Source of the DNA: Negativicutes bacterium
Lineage (GTDB): Bacteria > Bacillota_C > Negativicutes > Sporomusales_B > JARLHX01
Reading direction: 5' to 3'
NCBI GenBank assembly: GCA_031292035.1
Contig: JARLHX010000018.1
Span: 1-64,000, forward strand
DNA length: 64,000 bases
Positions 18,830 through 26,432 of the stretch are shown here, in pieces; position 1 is the stretch's first letter; each line of letters opens with the position of its first letter. The notes beneath the pieces are model-generated. The model saw only the letters and a program-made list of their open reading frames with translations, was not told where the DNA came from and did not search any database. The position numbers and the translations under genes are program-made.

Positions 18830-19418
18830 ATTGTTGAAAATGCTTCTCCAAATAAATTATTTCTTAATAAGGTATATGCGCAAGAGGATGTTTGGAAACA
18901 ATGCGTTGATTGGCGTTAATACCGTTTTTGGATTAAAAAGTAGGTGCCTAAACCTTACAGAACACAAAAAGAGTATTATCATAGGCAACAACTGCGATAT
19001 CTCTGGTACAATCATTGCGCGGGGGCAAGGAAGGGTGGAAATCGGAGATGACTCATTCATAGGCGATGGTGCGACTATTGGTGCAGTTGAAAGAATTGTC
19101 ATTGGAAGATACAGTATAATATCCAATCATGTTCATATATATGACAATAACAATCATCCGACTGATCCTCAATTGCGGAAAAAGATGTGTCAAACTGGGA
19201 TTGGCGGCGAATTATGGGGGTGGGAATATGCGGAGTATAAGCCGATTATCATTGAAGAAAATGTCTGGATTTGCGAGTTTTCTTGCATATTAAAGGGCGT
19301 TACGGTTGGAAAAGGCGCTATAGTCGCCAGTCACGCAGTTGTTACAAAGGATGTGCCGCCATATACCATTGTAGCTGGAACTCCAGCAAAAGTTGTAAAG
19401 CAACTTAAACCGATATGA
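18822..19418 (+). CDS. Hexapeptide-repeat acetyltransferase
   Basis: Left-handed beta-helix acyltransferase, 198 aa, likely O-acetylating a sugar of the repeat unit with acetyl-CoA. Hexapeptide repeats run from about residue 45 (ISGTIIARG, VEIGDDSFIG) to ENVWICEFSCILKGVTVGKG. The catalytic-type histidine region is NHVHIYDNNNHP, and the C-terminal VTKDVPPYTIVAGTPAKVV is characteristic. The first 30 residues are basic and hydrophobic and may be membrane-associated. It is the last gene of the coupled exopolysaccharide run. Confidence 0.9.
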   Translation: MYKLLKMLLQINYFLIRYMRKRMFGNNALIGVNTVFGLKSRCLNLTEHKKSIIIGNNCDISGTIIARGQGRVEIGDDSFIGDGATIGAVERIVIGRYSIISNHVHIYDNNNHPTDPQLRKKMCQTGIGGELWGWEYAEYKPIIIEENVWICEFSCILKGVTVGKGAIVASHAVVTKDVPPYTIVAGTPAKVVKQLKPI

Positions 19419-19683
19419 ATGGACTTAATCTTTAGGATAGGTGCTATAAGTATGGGTGCTAAAAAAATTGTAAATATTTAAGGCGGGAATGTATATAAAT
19501 TGCACTACTTACCATGAGATATGCACCTATATCTTTCTGACTGAGATTATACCATAATGATTTGCATAATCGGTGACGTATTTAACACTGATCAAATCCA
19601 AACAATCAAGTTTAGCTTTCAAAGATCATTCTAGGGTGGGGTCACTCAGCTCGTCTATTCAAATGATACAAGGAGGGTGGCAA

Positions 19684-19842
19684 ATGAGTTCAAGCAAAAG
19701 GATATATGCTTGGGGCGCGGAGCTGTCTTTGCCCTCGAGGATATGGTTTTGCAGCAACTGCGGCATTAAATATTATATGGGCAAACATCGATGCAACCAA
19801 GACATCAATGCTTTTGTGGGGAAACTATTTGGCAAAAGGTAA
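19684..19842 (+). CDS. Small zinc-ribbon-like peptide
   Basis: 52-aa protein starting at an ATG 8 bases after a strong AAGGAGG. It has CSNCG, then GKHRC, so three cysteines and a histidine could hold one zinc. The ends are basic. I do not recognise a family. The gene sits 265 bp after the exopolysaccharide genes and before their apparent terminator. A longer in-frame extension back to 19573 has no ribosome binding site. Confidence 0.6.
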   Translation: MSSSKRIYAWGAELSLPSRIWFCSNCGIKYYMGKHRCNQDINAFVGKLFGKR

Positions 19843-19959
19843 CTCCTCAAGATGCTGATAGACAGCGGTTAAGATGATGATTCTTAAAATTTATAGGACG
19901 CTGAGAATTATCTTCATATATTTATCGTAATAGAAAACCCAGTTTGGCCAAACATTCCC

Positions 19960-19990
19960 CCACCAATTTTTGGTGGTCTTTTATTTTTAC
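19960..19990 (+). terminator. Intrinsic terminator ending the EPS region
   Basis: 6-bp stem CCACCA (19960-19965) with TGGTGG (19971-19976), short A/T loop, then a T-rich tail (TCTTTTATTTTT). Confidence 0.75.
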
Positions 19991-20119
19991 AGGAGTTTTT
20001 TTGCGGGATGTCGAATCATATCGCTAATTGTATTGTCTCTCCCAGGATGAGTGTTTTTTCAGAACTAATTGCATCGGTACTTCAAGCCATAGTGGAATTA
20101 TTGGAGGGATGTGACCAGC

Positions 20120-20794
20120 ATGTCGATCAGAATACTGATTGCCGATGACCACGCACTATTGCGTCAGGGAATAAAAAATGTCCTCGAGCTAGAGCAGGAT
20201 TTTGACATTGTCGGCGAGGCCGGCGACGGCGAGGAAGCAGTGAAAAAGGCCGGCGAGCTGCTACCGGATATTGCGCTTGTCGACATCAATATGCCGCGGC
20301 TCAACGGACTGGAAGTCACCAAACGCATTCGGGATTCTCTGTCGAGTGTCAAGGTCATTGTTCTTACCATTCATGATGATGAAAGCTATGTTGTGGAGGT
20401 CGTAAAAGCGGGTGCCGCCGGTTATCTGCTCAAAGATGTTGAGCCGAGCATGCTGATTAAGGCCATCCGTACTGTTTATGAAGGCGAATCTTTCATCTAT
20501 CCCACACTGGCTAAAAAATTGTTTGGCGAGATTACCCGACTGGAAGGGGAAAGACGGCAGGGGCCGGCCAATATTCTCCAGCATGGCAGGGAGGAACGTC
20601 TTACCTTGCGTGAACTGGAGGTCCTGCAGCTGATCGCCAAGGGACTGAGCAACCAGGAGATTGCCGGTAAACTATTCTTAAGCGAGAAGACGGTCAAAAA
20701 TCATTTGACGAACATTTTCCGCAAGATTGATGTGAATGACCGGACCCAGGCGGTGCTTTACGCGATAAAAAACAAGATAGTTGTGCTGGACTGA
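20120..20794 (+). CDS. NarL/DegU-family response regulator
   Basis: Two-component DNA-binding regulator of 224 aa. The receiver domain begins ILIADDHALLRQG, with the phospho-acceptor aspartate in LVDINMPRLNG and the conserved lysine in LLKD. The C-terminal LuxR-type helix-turn-helix starts LTLRELEVLQLIAKGLSNQEIA and ends with VKNHLTNIFRKI. No histidine kinase is next to it, so the partner is elsewhere. I prefer the ATG at 20120 (GGAGGG 11 bases upstream) over the GTG at 20111, which would be only 2 bases from that site. Confidence 0.92.
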   Translation: MSIRILIADDHALLRQGIKNVLELEQDFDIVGEAGDGEEAVKKAGELLPDIALVDINMPRLNGLEVTKRIRDSLSSVKVIVLTIHDDESYVVEVVKAGAAGYLLKDVEPSMLIKAIRTVYEGESFIYPTLAKKLFGEITRLEGERRQGPANILQHGREERLTLRELEVLQLIAKGLSNQEIAGKLFLSEKTVKNHLTNIFRKIDVNDRTQAVLYAIKNKIVVLD

Positions 20795-20828
20795 CGACAG
20801 GCACCTGCGCCTGTCGGCGATGCATATC

Positions 20829-20868
20829 ATATCCTATCCCGTGAAAGGGGGTAGGATATTGTTTTTTT
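20829..20868 (+). promoter_or_regulatory. 12-bp hairpin that overlaps the RBS of the next gene (or a terminator)
   Basis: Arms 20829-20840 and 20848-20859 pair over 12 bp with a single G-U, loop GTGAAAG. The 3' arm contains the GGGGTAGG ribosome binding site of the TTG-started gene at 20859, and the stem ends at that TTG. A run of seven Ts (20862-20868) follows, so it may also act as the terminator of the response regulator gene. Confidence 0.65.
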
Positions 20869-21302
20869 CGTACGTTGTCAGCGTTGTGTTGGTGTCGTTG
20901 GCTTTATACGGGCTATGGCATTTGCTGCGGGATTTATGGGCGGCGTGTTTTGCTGCCGGTCTTGCCCAGTTGCTGCGAGCCAGTTTGCTACTTGTAGTCA
21001 GAAACAATGAAGAAGAGATCGAAGGAATTGTTCGCGCTTTGCTCAGCGAGATGTCGGAGGAGGGGTTTTGGGTAGAACTTGTGATTGTCGATCATGCCTC
21101 AGAAGATATTACCCCGGCAATCATCGACCGACTGGCTGACTATTATCCGCAAATCAAGGCGGTACATCTGCCGGCTGCCGCCCGTCCTGCAGTCGAAGGA
21201 ATCGCTTTTTGCCGAGGCGAGATGGTTTGTCTGCTGGATCTGACCGGGAGGCTTCGGTCTGAAGATTTGGCGACAGCTGTTCGCTGGTTCAGGCAGTTAT
21301 AA
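20859..21302 (+). CDS. Membrane-anchored, GT2-like truncated protein
   Basis: 147-aa protein with one N-terminal membrane helix (about residues 2-22) and a soluble part resembling the beginning of a family 2 glycosyltransferase: LLLVVRNNEEEIEGI, then VIVDHASEDITPAIIDRL and VCLLDLTGRL, where a real enzyme would have DxD. The C-terminal catalytic half is absent, so activity is doubtful. TTG start at 20859, preceded by GGGGTAGG inside a hairpin. It may be a membrane-bound sensor or scaffold rather than an enzyme; function unknown. Confidence 0.6.
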   Translation: MFFSYVVSVVLVSLALYGLWHLLRDLWAACFAAGLAQLLRASLLLVVRNNEEEIEGIVRALLSEMSEEGFWVELVIVDHASEDITPAIIDRLADYYPQIKAVHLPAAARPAVEGIAFCRGEMVCLLDLTGRLRSEDLATAVRWFRQL

Positions 21303-21400
21303 TAACCGTTTCACCAGAAAAAGGGTTGTGGGTGAGTTTCTGTATAGTTTCCCTCTTGTCTGAGTATACTGCATAGCGAAAGATGAGGAGGCGGAAAGAT

Positions 21401-21565
21401 ATGGATTGTTCACGACCTGAAAATGCAGAATCCGGCTATAAGTGCAACCGCTGTGGCGGCATGTTCGGCAGTCATGGCAGTGCGACGATAAGCTGTCCCT
21501 TCTGCGGGATGCTATGCGAAGAGACAAGTTGCCGGGTGGTCGATTTTAGCAACGAGGAATACTGA
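21401..21565 (+). CDS. Small double-CxxC zinc-ribbon protein
   Basis: 54-aa protein with CNRCG and CPFCG motifs 16 residues apart, a classic four-cysteine zinc ribbon, followed by an acidic tail. The ATG at 21401 has AGGAGG 9 bases upstream. It probably binds nucleic acid or a protein partner; no closer assignment is possible. It is a free-standing gene. Confidence 0.65.
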   Translation: MDCSRPENAESGYKCNRCGGMFGSHGSATISCPFCGMLCEETSCRVVDFSNEEY

Positions 21566-21737
21566 TCTTCAACAAAATATAGGCCTGGAGGAAAACAACC
21601 TTGTAGGGCGAATAATAGAATATAGTGGCATTTCTGTAGTGGGTTGTTCGTGCCTATGGCAAAATGGGTGATGATTTCATCAAAGCCGCACCTAACGGCC
21701 GGCAATAAGCACAGAAACAGACTGGGAGGACCAGAGG

Positions 21738-21935
21738 ATGGATGGTTTCGTTTCACTTACGTTCTCTCCGCAGATTTCAGGACTCCCCAGCCTCCCTTTC
21801 ACCTGGCAGGGTGAGCGGCGGACCGGCATTGTCAGTGGTTTTGCGCCGGAATCCAGCCCATCTAAGCCGCTGTTTTCTTGTGCCGGCACTCTTTCTGCTG
21901 CCCCGTTGCTGTCAGGTTGCAATTTATTTTGCTGA
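21738..21935 (+). CDS. Possible small protein, unknown
   Basis: 65-codon frame starting at an ATG with GGGAGG 8 bases upstream and ending 6 bases before an intrinsic terminator, so it has the frame of a real small gene. Its composition (many S, P and L residues) is not clearly protein-like, and two other frames are open over the same DNA. I do not recognise it. Confidence 0.3.
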   Translation: MDGFVSLTFSPQISGLPSLPFTWQGERRTGIVSGFAPESSPSKPLFSCAGTLSAAPLLSGCNLFC

Positions 21936-21941
21936 TCAAAT

Positions 21942-21972
21942 ACTCTGCCATTTTGAGCAGAGTTTTATTTTC
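21942..21972 (+). terminator. Intrinsic terminator
   Basis: 7-bp stem ACTCTGC (21942-21948) with GCAGAGT (21957-21963), followed by TTTATTTT. Confidence 0.8.
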
Positions 21973-22004
21973 CTATTTCACCTGGTTTGTTATTGGGAGG
22001 GCTT

Positions 22005-22775
22005 ATGCGACTTCTAATCAGCGCGCTCACGTGGGAACCATTCTTGCTTTCCGGGATGTGTCAGCTCGAGCTGGTACCGCTGGCTGATAAATACAGCTGC
22101 GCTGGCGTCGAGTTCCGGCCGTATTGGCGAAGTTCCATCGAAGAATTGCCTGAAATCAAAGAGTTTTTAGCCGAGTACGGCCTGGTCAGCACCTATGCTG
22201 TTAATGAATGTCTACTTGACGTAACCGAGGCGGAAGTTCGTAAATCACTCGCCGCTATGCAAGCGAATATTTCATTGGCCGAGCGGCTGGGCTCGGGCGT
22301 AATGCGGATTAATATTGCCCCCGCGTCCTTCAACCGGTCTTTTCTAGCCGCTGAATGGTGGCAGCAAGAGGTGGCGGCGGTAATCGCATTCGCCAAGGAA
22401 AAAGGGGTCGTCCTGGTGGTCGAGAACGCGGCTAATTCGGTCGGTGGCGACCCGCGCCTGATTCGAGATATTATCAAAACGTTTGCGTCGCCATGGCTCA
22501 AGGCTACCTTCGATACAGGCAGCTGGCTCTCGGCCGGCTGGGATCCCGCCCGGGCCCTGGATATTTTGGCTGGTCATATCGGCTATGTGCATTTGAAAGA
22601 TATGACGGAAGACAACCTTCCCACCTATCCTGGTGCCGGCCGCGTCGATTTGCTTGGTTTGATCGACAGTCTGGATCAGTCGGGCTATGAGGGTTTATAT
22701 GCGCTGGAAATCCCCGGCGGACAGAGTCCGGCTGGCTCGGTAAAGGCTAGCCTGAGGTATCTGCGTCAGGAGTAA
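22005..22775 (+). CDS. Xylose-isomerase-like TIM-barrel sugar isomerase/epimerase
   Basis: 256-aa protein of the AP-endonuclease-2/sugar-phosphate isomerase superfamily. Visible features are the glutamate after the second strand (GVEFRPYW), VLVVENAANS with the metal-ligand glutamate, KATFDTGSW with aspartate, YVHLKDMTEDN with histidine and lysine, GAGRVDL, and a terminal YALEIPG. These match the metal site of the family. It probably acts on a sugar or sugar acid in the cytoplasm; the substrate is unknown. The ATG at 22005 has GGGAGG 5-6 bases upstream. Confidence 0.85.
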   Translation: MRLLISALTWEPFLLSGMCQLELVPLADKYSCAGVEFRPYWRSSIEELPEIKEFLAEYGLVSTYAVNECLLDVTEAEVRKSLAAMQANISLAERLGSGVMRINIAPASFNRSFLAAEWWQQEVAAVIAFAKEKGVVLVVENAANSVGGDPRLIRDIIKTFASPWLKATFDTGSWLSAGWDPARALDILAGHIGYVHLKDMTEDNLPTYPGAGRVDLLGLIDSLDQSGYEGLYALEIPGGQSPAGSVKASLRYLRQE

Positions 22776-22807
22776 CGCGGTCGAGGGTTAAACGGTGTGG
22801 ACATCTG

Positions 22808-22830
22808 AGACGCTCTGCAGAGCGTCTTTG
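22808..22830 (+). terminator. Terminator-like perfect palindrome
   Basis: 20-bp perfect palindrome (AGACGCTCTG and its complement, 22808-22827) followed by a short T-rich stretch (TTGTCATTT). It lies between the isomerase-like gene and the ABC-F gene. Confidence 0.6.
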
Positions 22831-22910
22831 TCATTTAGGCGGTAGCGGCAGGTTTTTTGCTGGCTGGGCCGAAATAGGATGAAATGCAGCAATGATATTG
22901 GGGTGAATCA

Positions 22911-24791
22911 ATGGGAGTAATACGGGTCGAAGGACTGGCAAAGGCCTTCGGCATGGAACAGATATTTTTCGATGTGAATTTTGATTTGGCCCGCGGCGAA
23001 AAGGTGGGTCTGATTGGTGCTAATGGTACAGGGAAGACCACGTTGCTTCGCAGCTTGCTCGGGCAGGTGCCGGCCGATACCGGCCGGGTCAGCCTTCCTC
23101 CTGGGGAGACCATCGGCTATGTGGAGCAAGGGAGTGACCTAAGCGGGGGGACACTCGGGGAAGAACTGCGGTTGGCCTATCAGGACGTTATCGCCTGCCA
23201 GGATACTATGCGTTTGTTGGAAACAGCGATTGCCAACGAAAAAAATACGGTGTCTCAAGCCGCATTGATGAAGGAGTACGCCGGTGCCATCGAACGTTTC
23301 GAACAGGGCGGCGGTTATGCGTATGAAACCATGATCCGCCGCGTCGTCAGCGGCCTGGGGTTTAGCGACGGCGATCTCTCCCGCGGGGTGGCGACTTTTT
23401 CCGGGGGGCAAAAGACCCGAATTATTCTTGCCAAGGCGCTGGTCAGGCGGCCGGATTTTCTTTTTTTGGACGAGCCTACCAATCATCTCGATATCGCGAT
23501 GGTGGAATGGCTGGAAGATTTTTTGCGGGATTACACCGGCGGAGTGCTGGTTATTTCCCATGACCGTTATTTTCTCGATCAGGTAGTCGGCCGGGTCCTG
23601 GAGCTGGAGGGTGGCGCGCTGACCGGGTATCGCGGTAACTATAGCAGGTTCCTCGAACAGAAGGCCGAGCGCCTGGCCAGCCAGGAGCGGGCCTACGAAA
23701 AACAGCAGGCTTATATCGCCAAGACTGAGGCTTATATCGACCGCTACCGGGCTGGGATCAAGTCCAAGCAAGCCCGCGGCCGAGAGTCTCAGCTATCCCG
23801 TCTTGAGCGGCTGGAAGCCCCTGAGAAAAGCGACACCTTGAATCTGGCATTTCCCATGCAAGAGGGGTGCGCCGAGCGAGTGGCGGAACTCTTGCAGGTG
23901 ACGGCAAGCTATGGATCCAAAGTGATTTTCGCCAATGGCTCGCTGCTGATTCGGCGGGGGGAAGGAGTGGCGCTGGTCGGTCCCAACGGGGCCGGTAAAA
24001 CCACCCTGCTGAAGCTATTGGCTGGTGAACTTCAACCTAAGGCCGGCTGGGTGAAAATGGGCAACCGGGTTAAAGTTGGCTATTTTGCCCAGGAGCACGA
24101 AGGACTAAACCCAAGGCGGCAAGTCCTTGATGAAGTGATGGCCGATACCGGGTTGGGCGAGGAACGGGCCCGGAATTACCTGGGAGCTTTTCTGTTCAGC
24201 GGTGATGACGTTTTTAAACTGGTCGGCGATCTGAGCGGCGGTGAAAAGTCGCGACTGGCATTGCTTAAATTGATGCTCGGCGGAGCCAATTTCCTGGTGC
24301 TGGACGAACCGACCAACCACTTGGATATTGCGGCTAAAGAAGCGATCGAAGAGGCGATTTTGAGCTTTCCGGGCACCTTTCTCGTGGTTTCGCATGACCG
24401 CTATCTTTTGGAGAAGGTGGCCGACAGGGTGGTAGAACTCGCGGATGGACGCCTGACCGAATACGGTGGCAATTATGGTTTTTACCGGGCGAAAAAAACC
24501 GCTCAGCTCAAGGCGCTCCAAGCCGAGATGTCGACAGTGCGGGTCGCGAAGCCGGTCAAGGCTGTTGAATCGCGGCGAAAAGCTCAGGATCAGACCAAAC
24601 TGATCAAAAAACTGGAAGAAGAAATTTTCGGCCTGGAAGCCCAGCTGACCGTTGCGGAAATTAAGCTCAACGATCCCGATAGTCATGCCGACCCAGCCGC
24701 CAGTCGGCGTCTGGCGGAGGAATACGCCGAAATTCAGGCTGCCCTGGCAGCCAAATATGATGAGTGGGTGGCAGCAACCGACGAGAATTAA
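22911..24791 (+). CDS. ABC-F family ATPase (Uup/EttA-like)
   Basis: Cytoplasmic duplicated ABC ATPase without membrane domains, acting on ribosomes in translation rather than transport. Domain 1 has Walker A GANGTGKTT (about residues 36-44) and signature FSGGQKTR; domain 2 has GPNGAGKTT (about 355) and LSGGEKSR. Both have LDEPTNHLDI Walker B segments. The linker between them is basic, and the last 80 residues form a charged coiled coil like that of Uup. 626 aa is typical. ATG at 22911 has GGGGTGA upstream. Antibiotic-resistance type cannot be excluded, but nothing suggests it. Confidence 0.93.
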   Translation: MGVIRVEGLAKAFGMEQIFFDVNFDLARGEKVGLIGANGTGKTTLLRSLLGQVPADTGRVSLPPGETIGYVEQGSDLSGGTLGEELRLAYQDVIACQDTMRLLETAIANEKNTVSQAALMKEYAGAIERFEQGGGYAYETMIRRVVSGLGFSDGDLSRGVATFSGGQKTRIILAKALVRRPDFLFLDEPTNHLDIAMVEWLEDFLRDYTGGVLVISHDRYFLDQVVGRVLELEGGALTGYRGNYSRFLEQKAERLASQERAYEKQQAYIAKTEAYIDRYRAGIKSKQARGRESQLSRLERLEAPEKSDTLNLAFPMQEGCAERVAELLQVTASYGSKVIFANGSLLIRRGEGVALVGPNGAGKTTLLKLLAGELQPKAGWVKMGNRVKVGYFAQEHEGLNPRRQVLDEVMADTGLGEERARNYLGAFLFSGDDVFKLVGDLSGGEKSRLALLKLMLGGANFLVLDEPTNHLDIAAKEAIEEAILSFPGTFLVVSHDRYLLEKVADRVVELADGRLTEYGGNYGFYRAKKTAQLKALQAEMSTVRVAKPVKAVESRRKAQDQTKLIKKLEEEIFGLEAQLTVAEIKLNDPDSHADPAASRRLAEEYAEIQAALAAKYDEWVAATDEN

Positions 24792-24792
24792 A

Positions 24793-24823
24793 AAAGCCGG
24801 GCAACAAGTGCCTGGCTTTGCTT
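24793..24823. terminator. Terminator between convergent genes
   Basis: 11-bp stem (24793-24803 with 24809-24819), one mismatch, AAAGCC/GGCTTT ends. A-rich on the left and T-rich on the right, so it could stop both the ABC-F gene and the small minus-strand gene. Confidence 0.75.
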
Positions 24824-24835
24824 GTGTAAAACCAA

Positions 24836-24979
24836 TTAGCGGAAGAGAAACACCAGGGTGATCGCGGCATAAGCCAGCCCGCCCAATACAGTCGCCTGCA
24901 CCCAGTAGTCGGGGGCTCTGTCTATCCCCACAAATGACCGGTTGCGAAAATAATGATAGGTATACATATCATCTTTCAA
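24836..24979 (-). CDS. Small single-span membrane protein
   Basis: 47-aa protein on the minus strand, too short for common gene callers. It starts at TTG (24979) with AGGAGG 6 bases before it; an internal ATG four codons on is an alternative start. The first half is polar and aromatic (DDMYTYHYFRNRSF), the second half is one membrane helix (ATVLGGLAYAAITLVFLF) ending in arginine just before the stop. It converges on the ABC-F gene. Unknown function; the strong ribosome binding site and clean helix argue that it is real. Confidence 0.6.
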   Translation of the reverse strand: MKDDMYTYHYFRNRSFVGIDRAPDYWVQATVLGGLAYAAITLVFLFR

Positions 24980-25192
24980 AATAGGCCTCCTGAATTTATG
25001 ACCTGCTGGAAATTTCTACATATTTGTGCGAATTCCTGCTTGTTTACGAAAAATATTTGCAGAATGTAGCATTGTCCTCGAGAGGACCCTTGCTTGGTCT
25101 TACGGAAGGCAGGGAATAATGAGGATAGTCCCATATAATAGAAGGATTTTTACTCTTTACACCGAACATATATTCGTATGGGGGTGAAATCT

Positions 25193-26293
25193 TTGCTTCG
25201 CACCTATCAATATCGTATCTACCCTACAACAGAGCAGATACAGTCAATTGAGCGTAATCTGAACCTCTGCCGGCGTTTTTACAATGCCATGCTGGCTCAT
25301 CGTCGTTATGTATATAAGGCCGGTGGAAAAACAACATTGTTCGATCAAATCAATGAACTGCCTGCCATAAAAGAAGAATTTCCCGAATACAAACTTATTT
25401 ATAGCCAGGTTTTACAAGATGTTGGACGGAGACTTCAGAAGACTTTCGACAGCTTTTTTCGACGCCTAAGATCTGGCGAAATACCAGGTTATCCACGCTT
25501 CAAAGGCTGCAATCAATACCACACATTTACATATCCCCAAGCCGGGTTCAGGTTGAATTCCAAGGCGAAAAGAGTATTCCTTTCCAGCATCGGTTCGGTG
25601 GCTGTCCGACTACATCGGGTTATTCCGGCAGCGGCAAAGATTAAGAACTGTATTGTCACCAGAGACAACGGTCGCTACTACGTCAGCTTTTCTGTTGAGA
25701 TGCCGAACACGGTGATGCCACCTACAGGAGGGGTAGTAGGTGTTGACGTGGGTATTACAGACTTTGCTGTAACTTCGGACGGCGATTTTTTTCCGAGATT
25801 GGCTGCCTTTCGGAGGAAAGAGAAGAAACTTAAACGTCTGCAACGAGCTGTCAGTCGAAAGAAGAAAGGCTCCAATCGACGTAGAGAAGCGATTCGGCGT
25901 CTAGCGAACGCTTCTCGAAAAGTAGCTAATCAGCGTAAGGACCTTTCCCACAAGGTTGTGAAGGTTCTTATTGAGCGGTATGATCTGATTGTTCATGAGG
26001 ATCTCCGAATTCCCAATATGATGCAAAATCATCACTTGGCGAAGTCTATCCAAGACGCTGGCTGGAGTCTATTTTTCTCCATACTCGCTAACAAGGCTGA
26101 AAGCGCCGGTAAACGAGTGGTAAAGGCAAATCCTTATAAGACCAGTCAACGTTGTTCCAAGTGCGGGGTTGATGTGCCAAAGAAGCTGACGGAACGATGG
26201 CATAATTGCCCACAATGCGGTCTGAGTCTTCACCGCGATGTTAACGCCGCCATTAATATATTGCGGCGTGGCGTCGAAATGCTCGCATCGTAA
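25193..26293 (+). CDS. tnpB: TnpB, RNA-guided nuclease of an IS200/IS605-type element
   Basis: Ancestor-like relative of Cas12, guided by an omega RNA from the element's right end. The RuvC residues are all present: aspartate in GVDVGITDFAV, glutamate in IVHEDLRI and aspartate in LHRDVNAA. A four-cysteine zinc ribbon (CSKCG, CPQCG) sits between the last two. I chose the TTG at 25193, which follows GGGGGTGA by 6 bases and gives the family start LRTYQYRIYPT; the ATG at 25178 lies before that site. Length 366 aa, intact. No TnpA transposase is nearby, so it is an IS1341-type orphan. Confidence 0.92.
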   Translation: MLRTYQYRIYPTTEQIQSIERNLNLCRRFYNAMLAHRRYVYKAGGKTTLFDQINELPAIKEEFPEYKLIYSQVLQDVGRRLQKTFDSFFRRLRSGEIPGYPRFKGCNQYHTFTYPQAGFRLNSKAKRVFLSSIGSVAVRLHRVIPAAAKIKNCIVTRDNGRYYVSFSVEMPNTVMPPTGGVVGVDVGITDFAVTSDGDFFPRLAAFRRKEKKLKRLQRAVSRKKKGSNRRREAIRRLANASRKVANQRKDLSHKVVKVLIERYDLIVHEDLRIPNMMQNHHLAKSIQDAGWSLFFSILANKAESAGKRVVKANPYKTSQRCSKCGVDVPKKLTERWHNCPQCGLSLHRDVNAAINILRRGVEMLAS

Positions 26294-26405
26294 CCTAAAG
26301 CTACAGGGCTGGTTCGGCCCTTCGGGAACAGGCGAGGTTACGAGCCTGGATGAACCGTAAATTAGAAGCTCTTTCCTGATTCTATGGATAGGGAGTGAGT
26401 AGTTC
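26290..26405 (+). ncRNA. Probable omega RNA / right end of first TnpB element
   Basis: Directly after tnpB comes a compact fold with a hairpin around 26308-26330 (CTGGTTC...GAACAG) and a second pairing near 26367-26396 before the presumed element end. In this family the 3' end of tnpB plus the right end give the guide scaffold, and the flanking DNA gives the guide. Assignment rests on position and visible pairing. Confidence 0.45.
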
Positions 26406-26432
26406 GCAGAACTAGTGTTTGGGGGTGCGAGG

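Larger units (their letters stand above)
21566..22004 (+). other. 439-bp region with one doubtful ORF
   Basis: No recognisable gene. The region holds a 65-aa frame at 21738-21935 listed separately, and an intrinsic terminator at 21942-21972. The stretch 21590-21730 shows nothing I can assign. Confidence 0.5.
25100..26405 (+). mobile_element. IS1341-type element carrying tnpB (approximate ends)
   Basis: The element comprises tnpB and a structured right end that finishes near GAGTAGTTC at about 26405. The left end is not clear; the DNA from about 25080 is unlike a gene and may belong to it. Such elements lack terminal inverted repeats and target duplications, so boundaries need comparison with an empty site. 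Confidence 0.55.
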
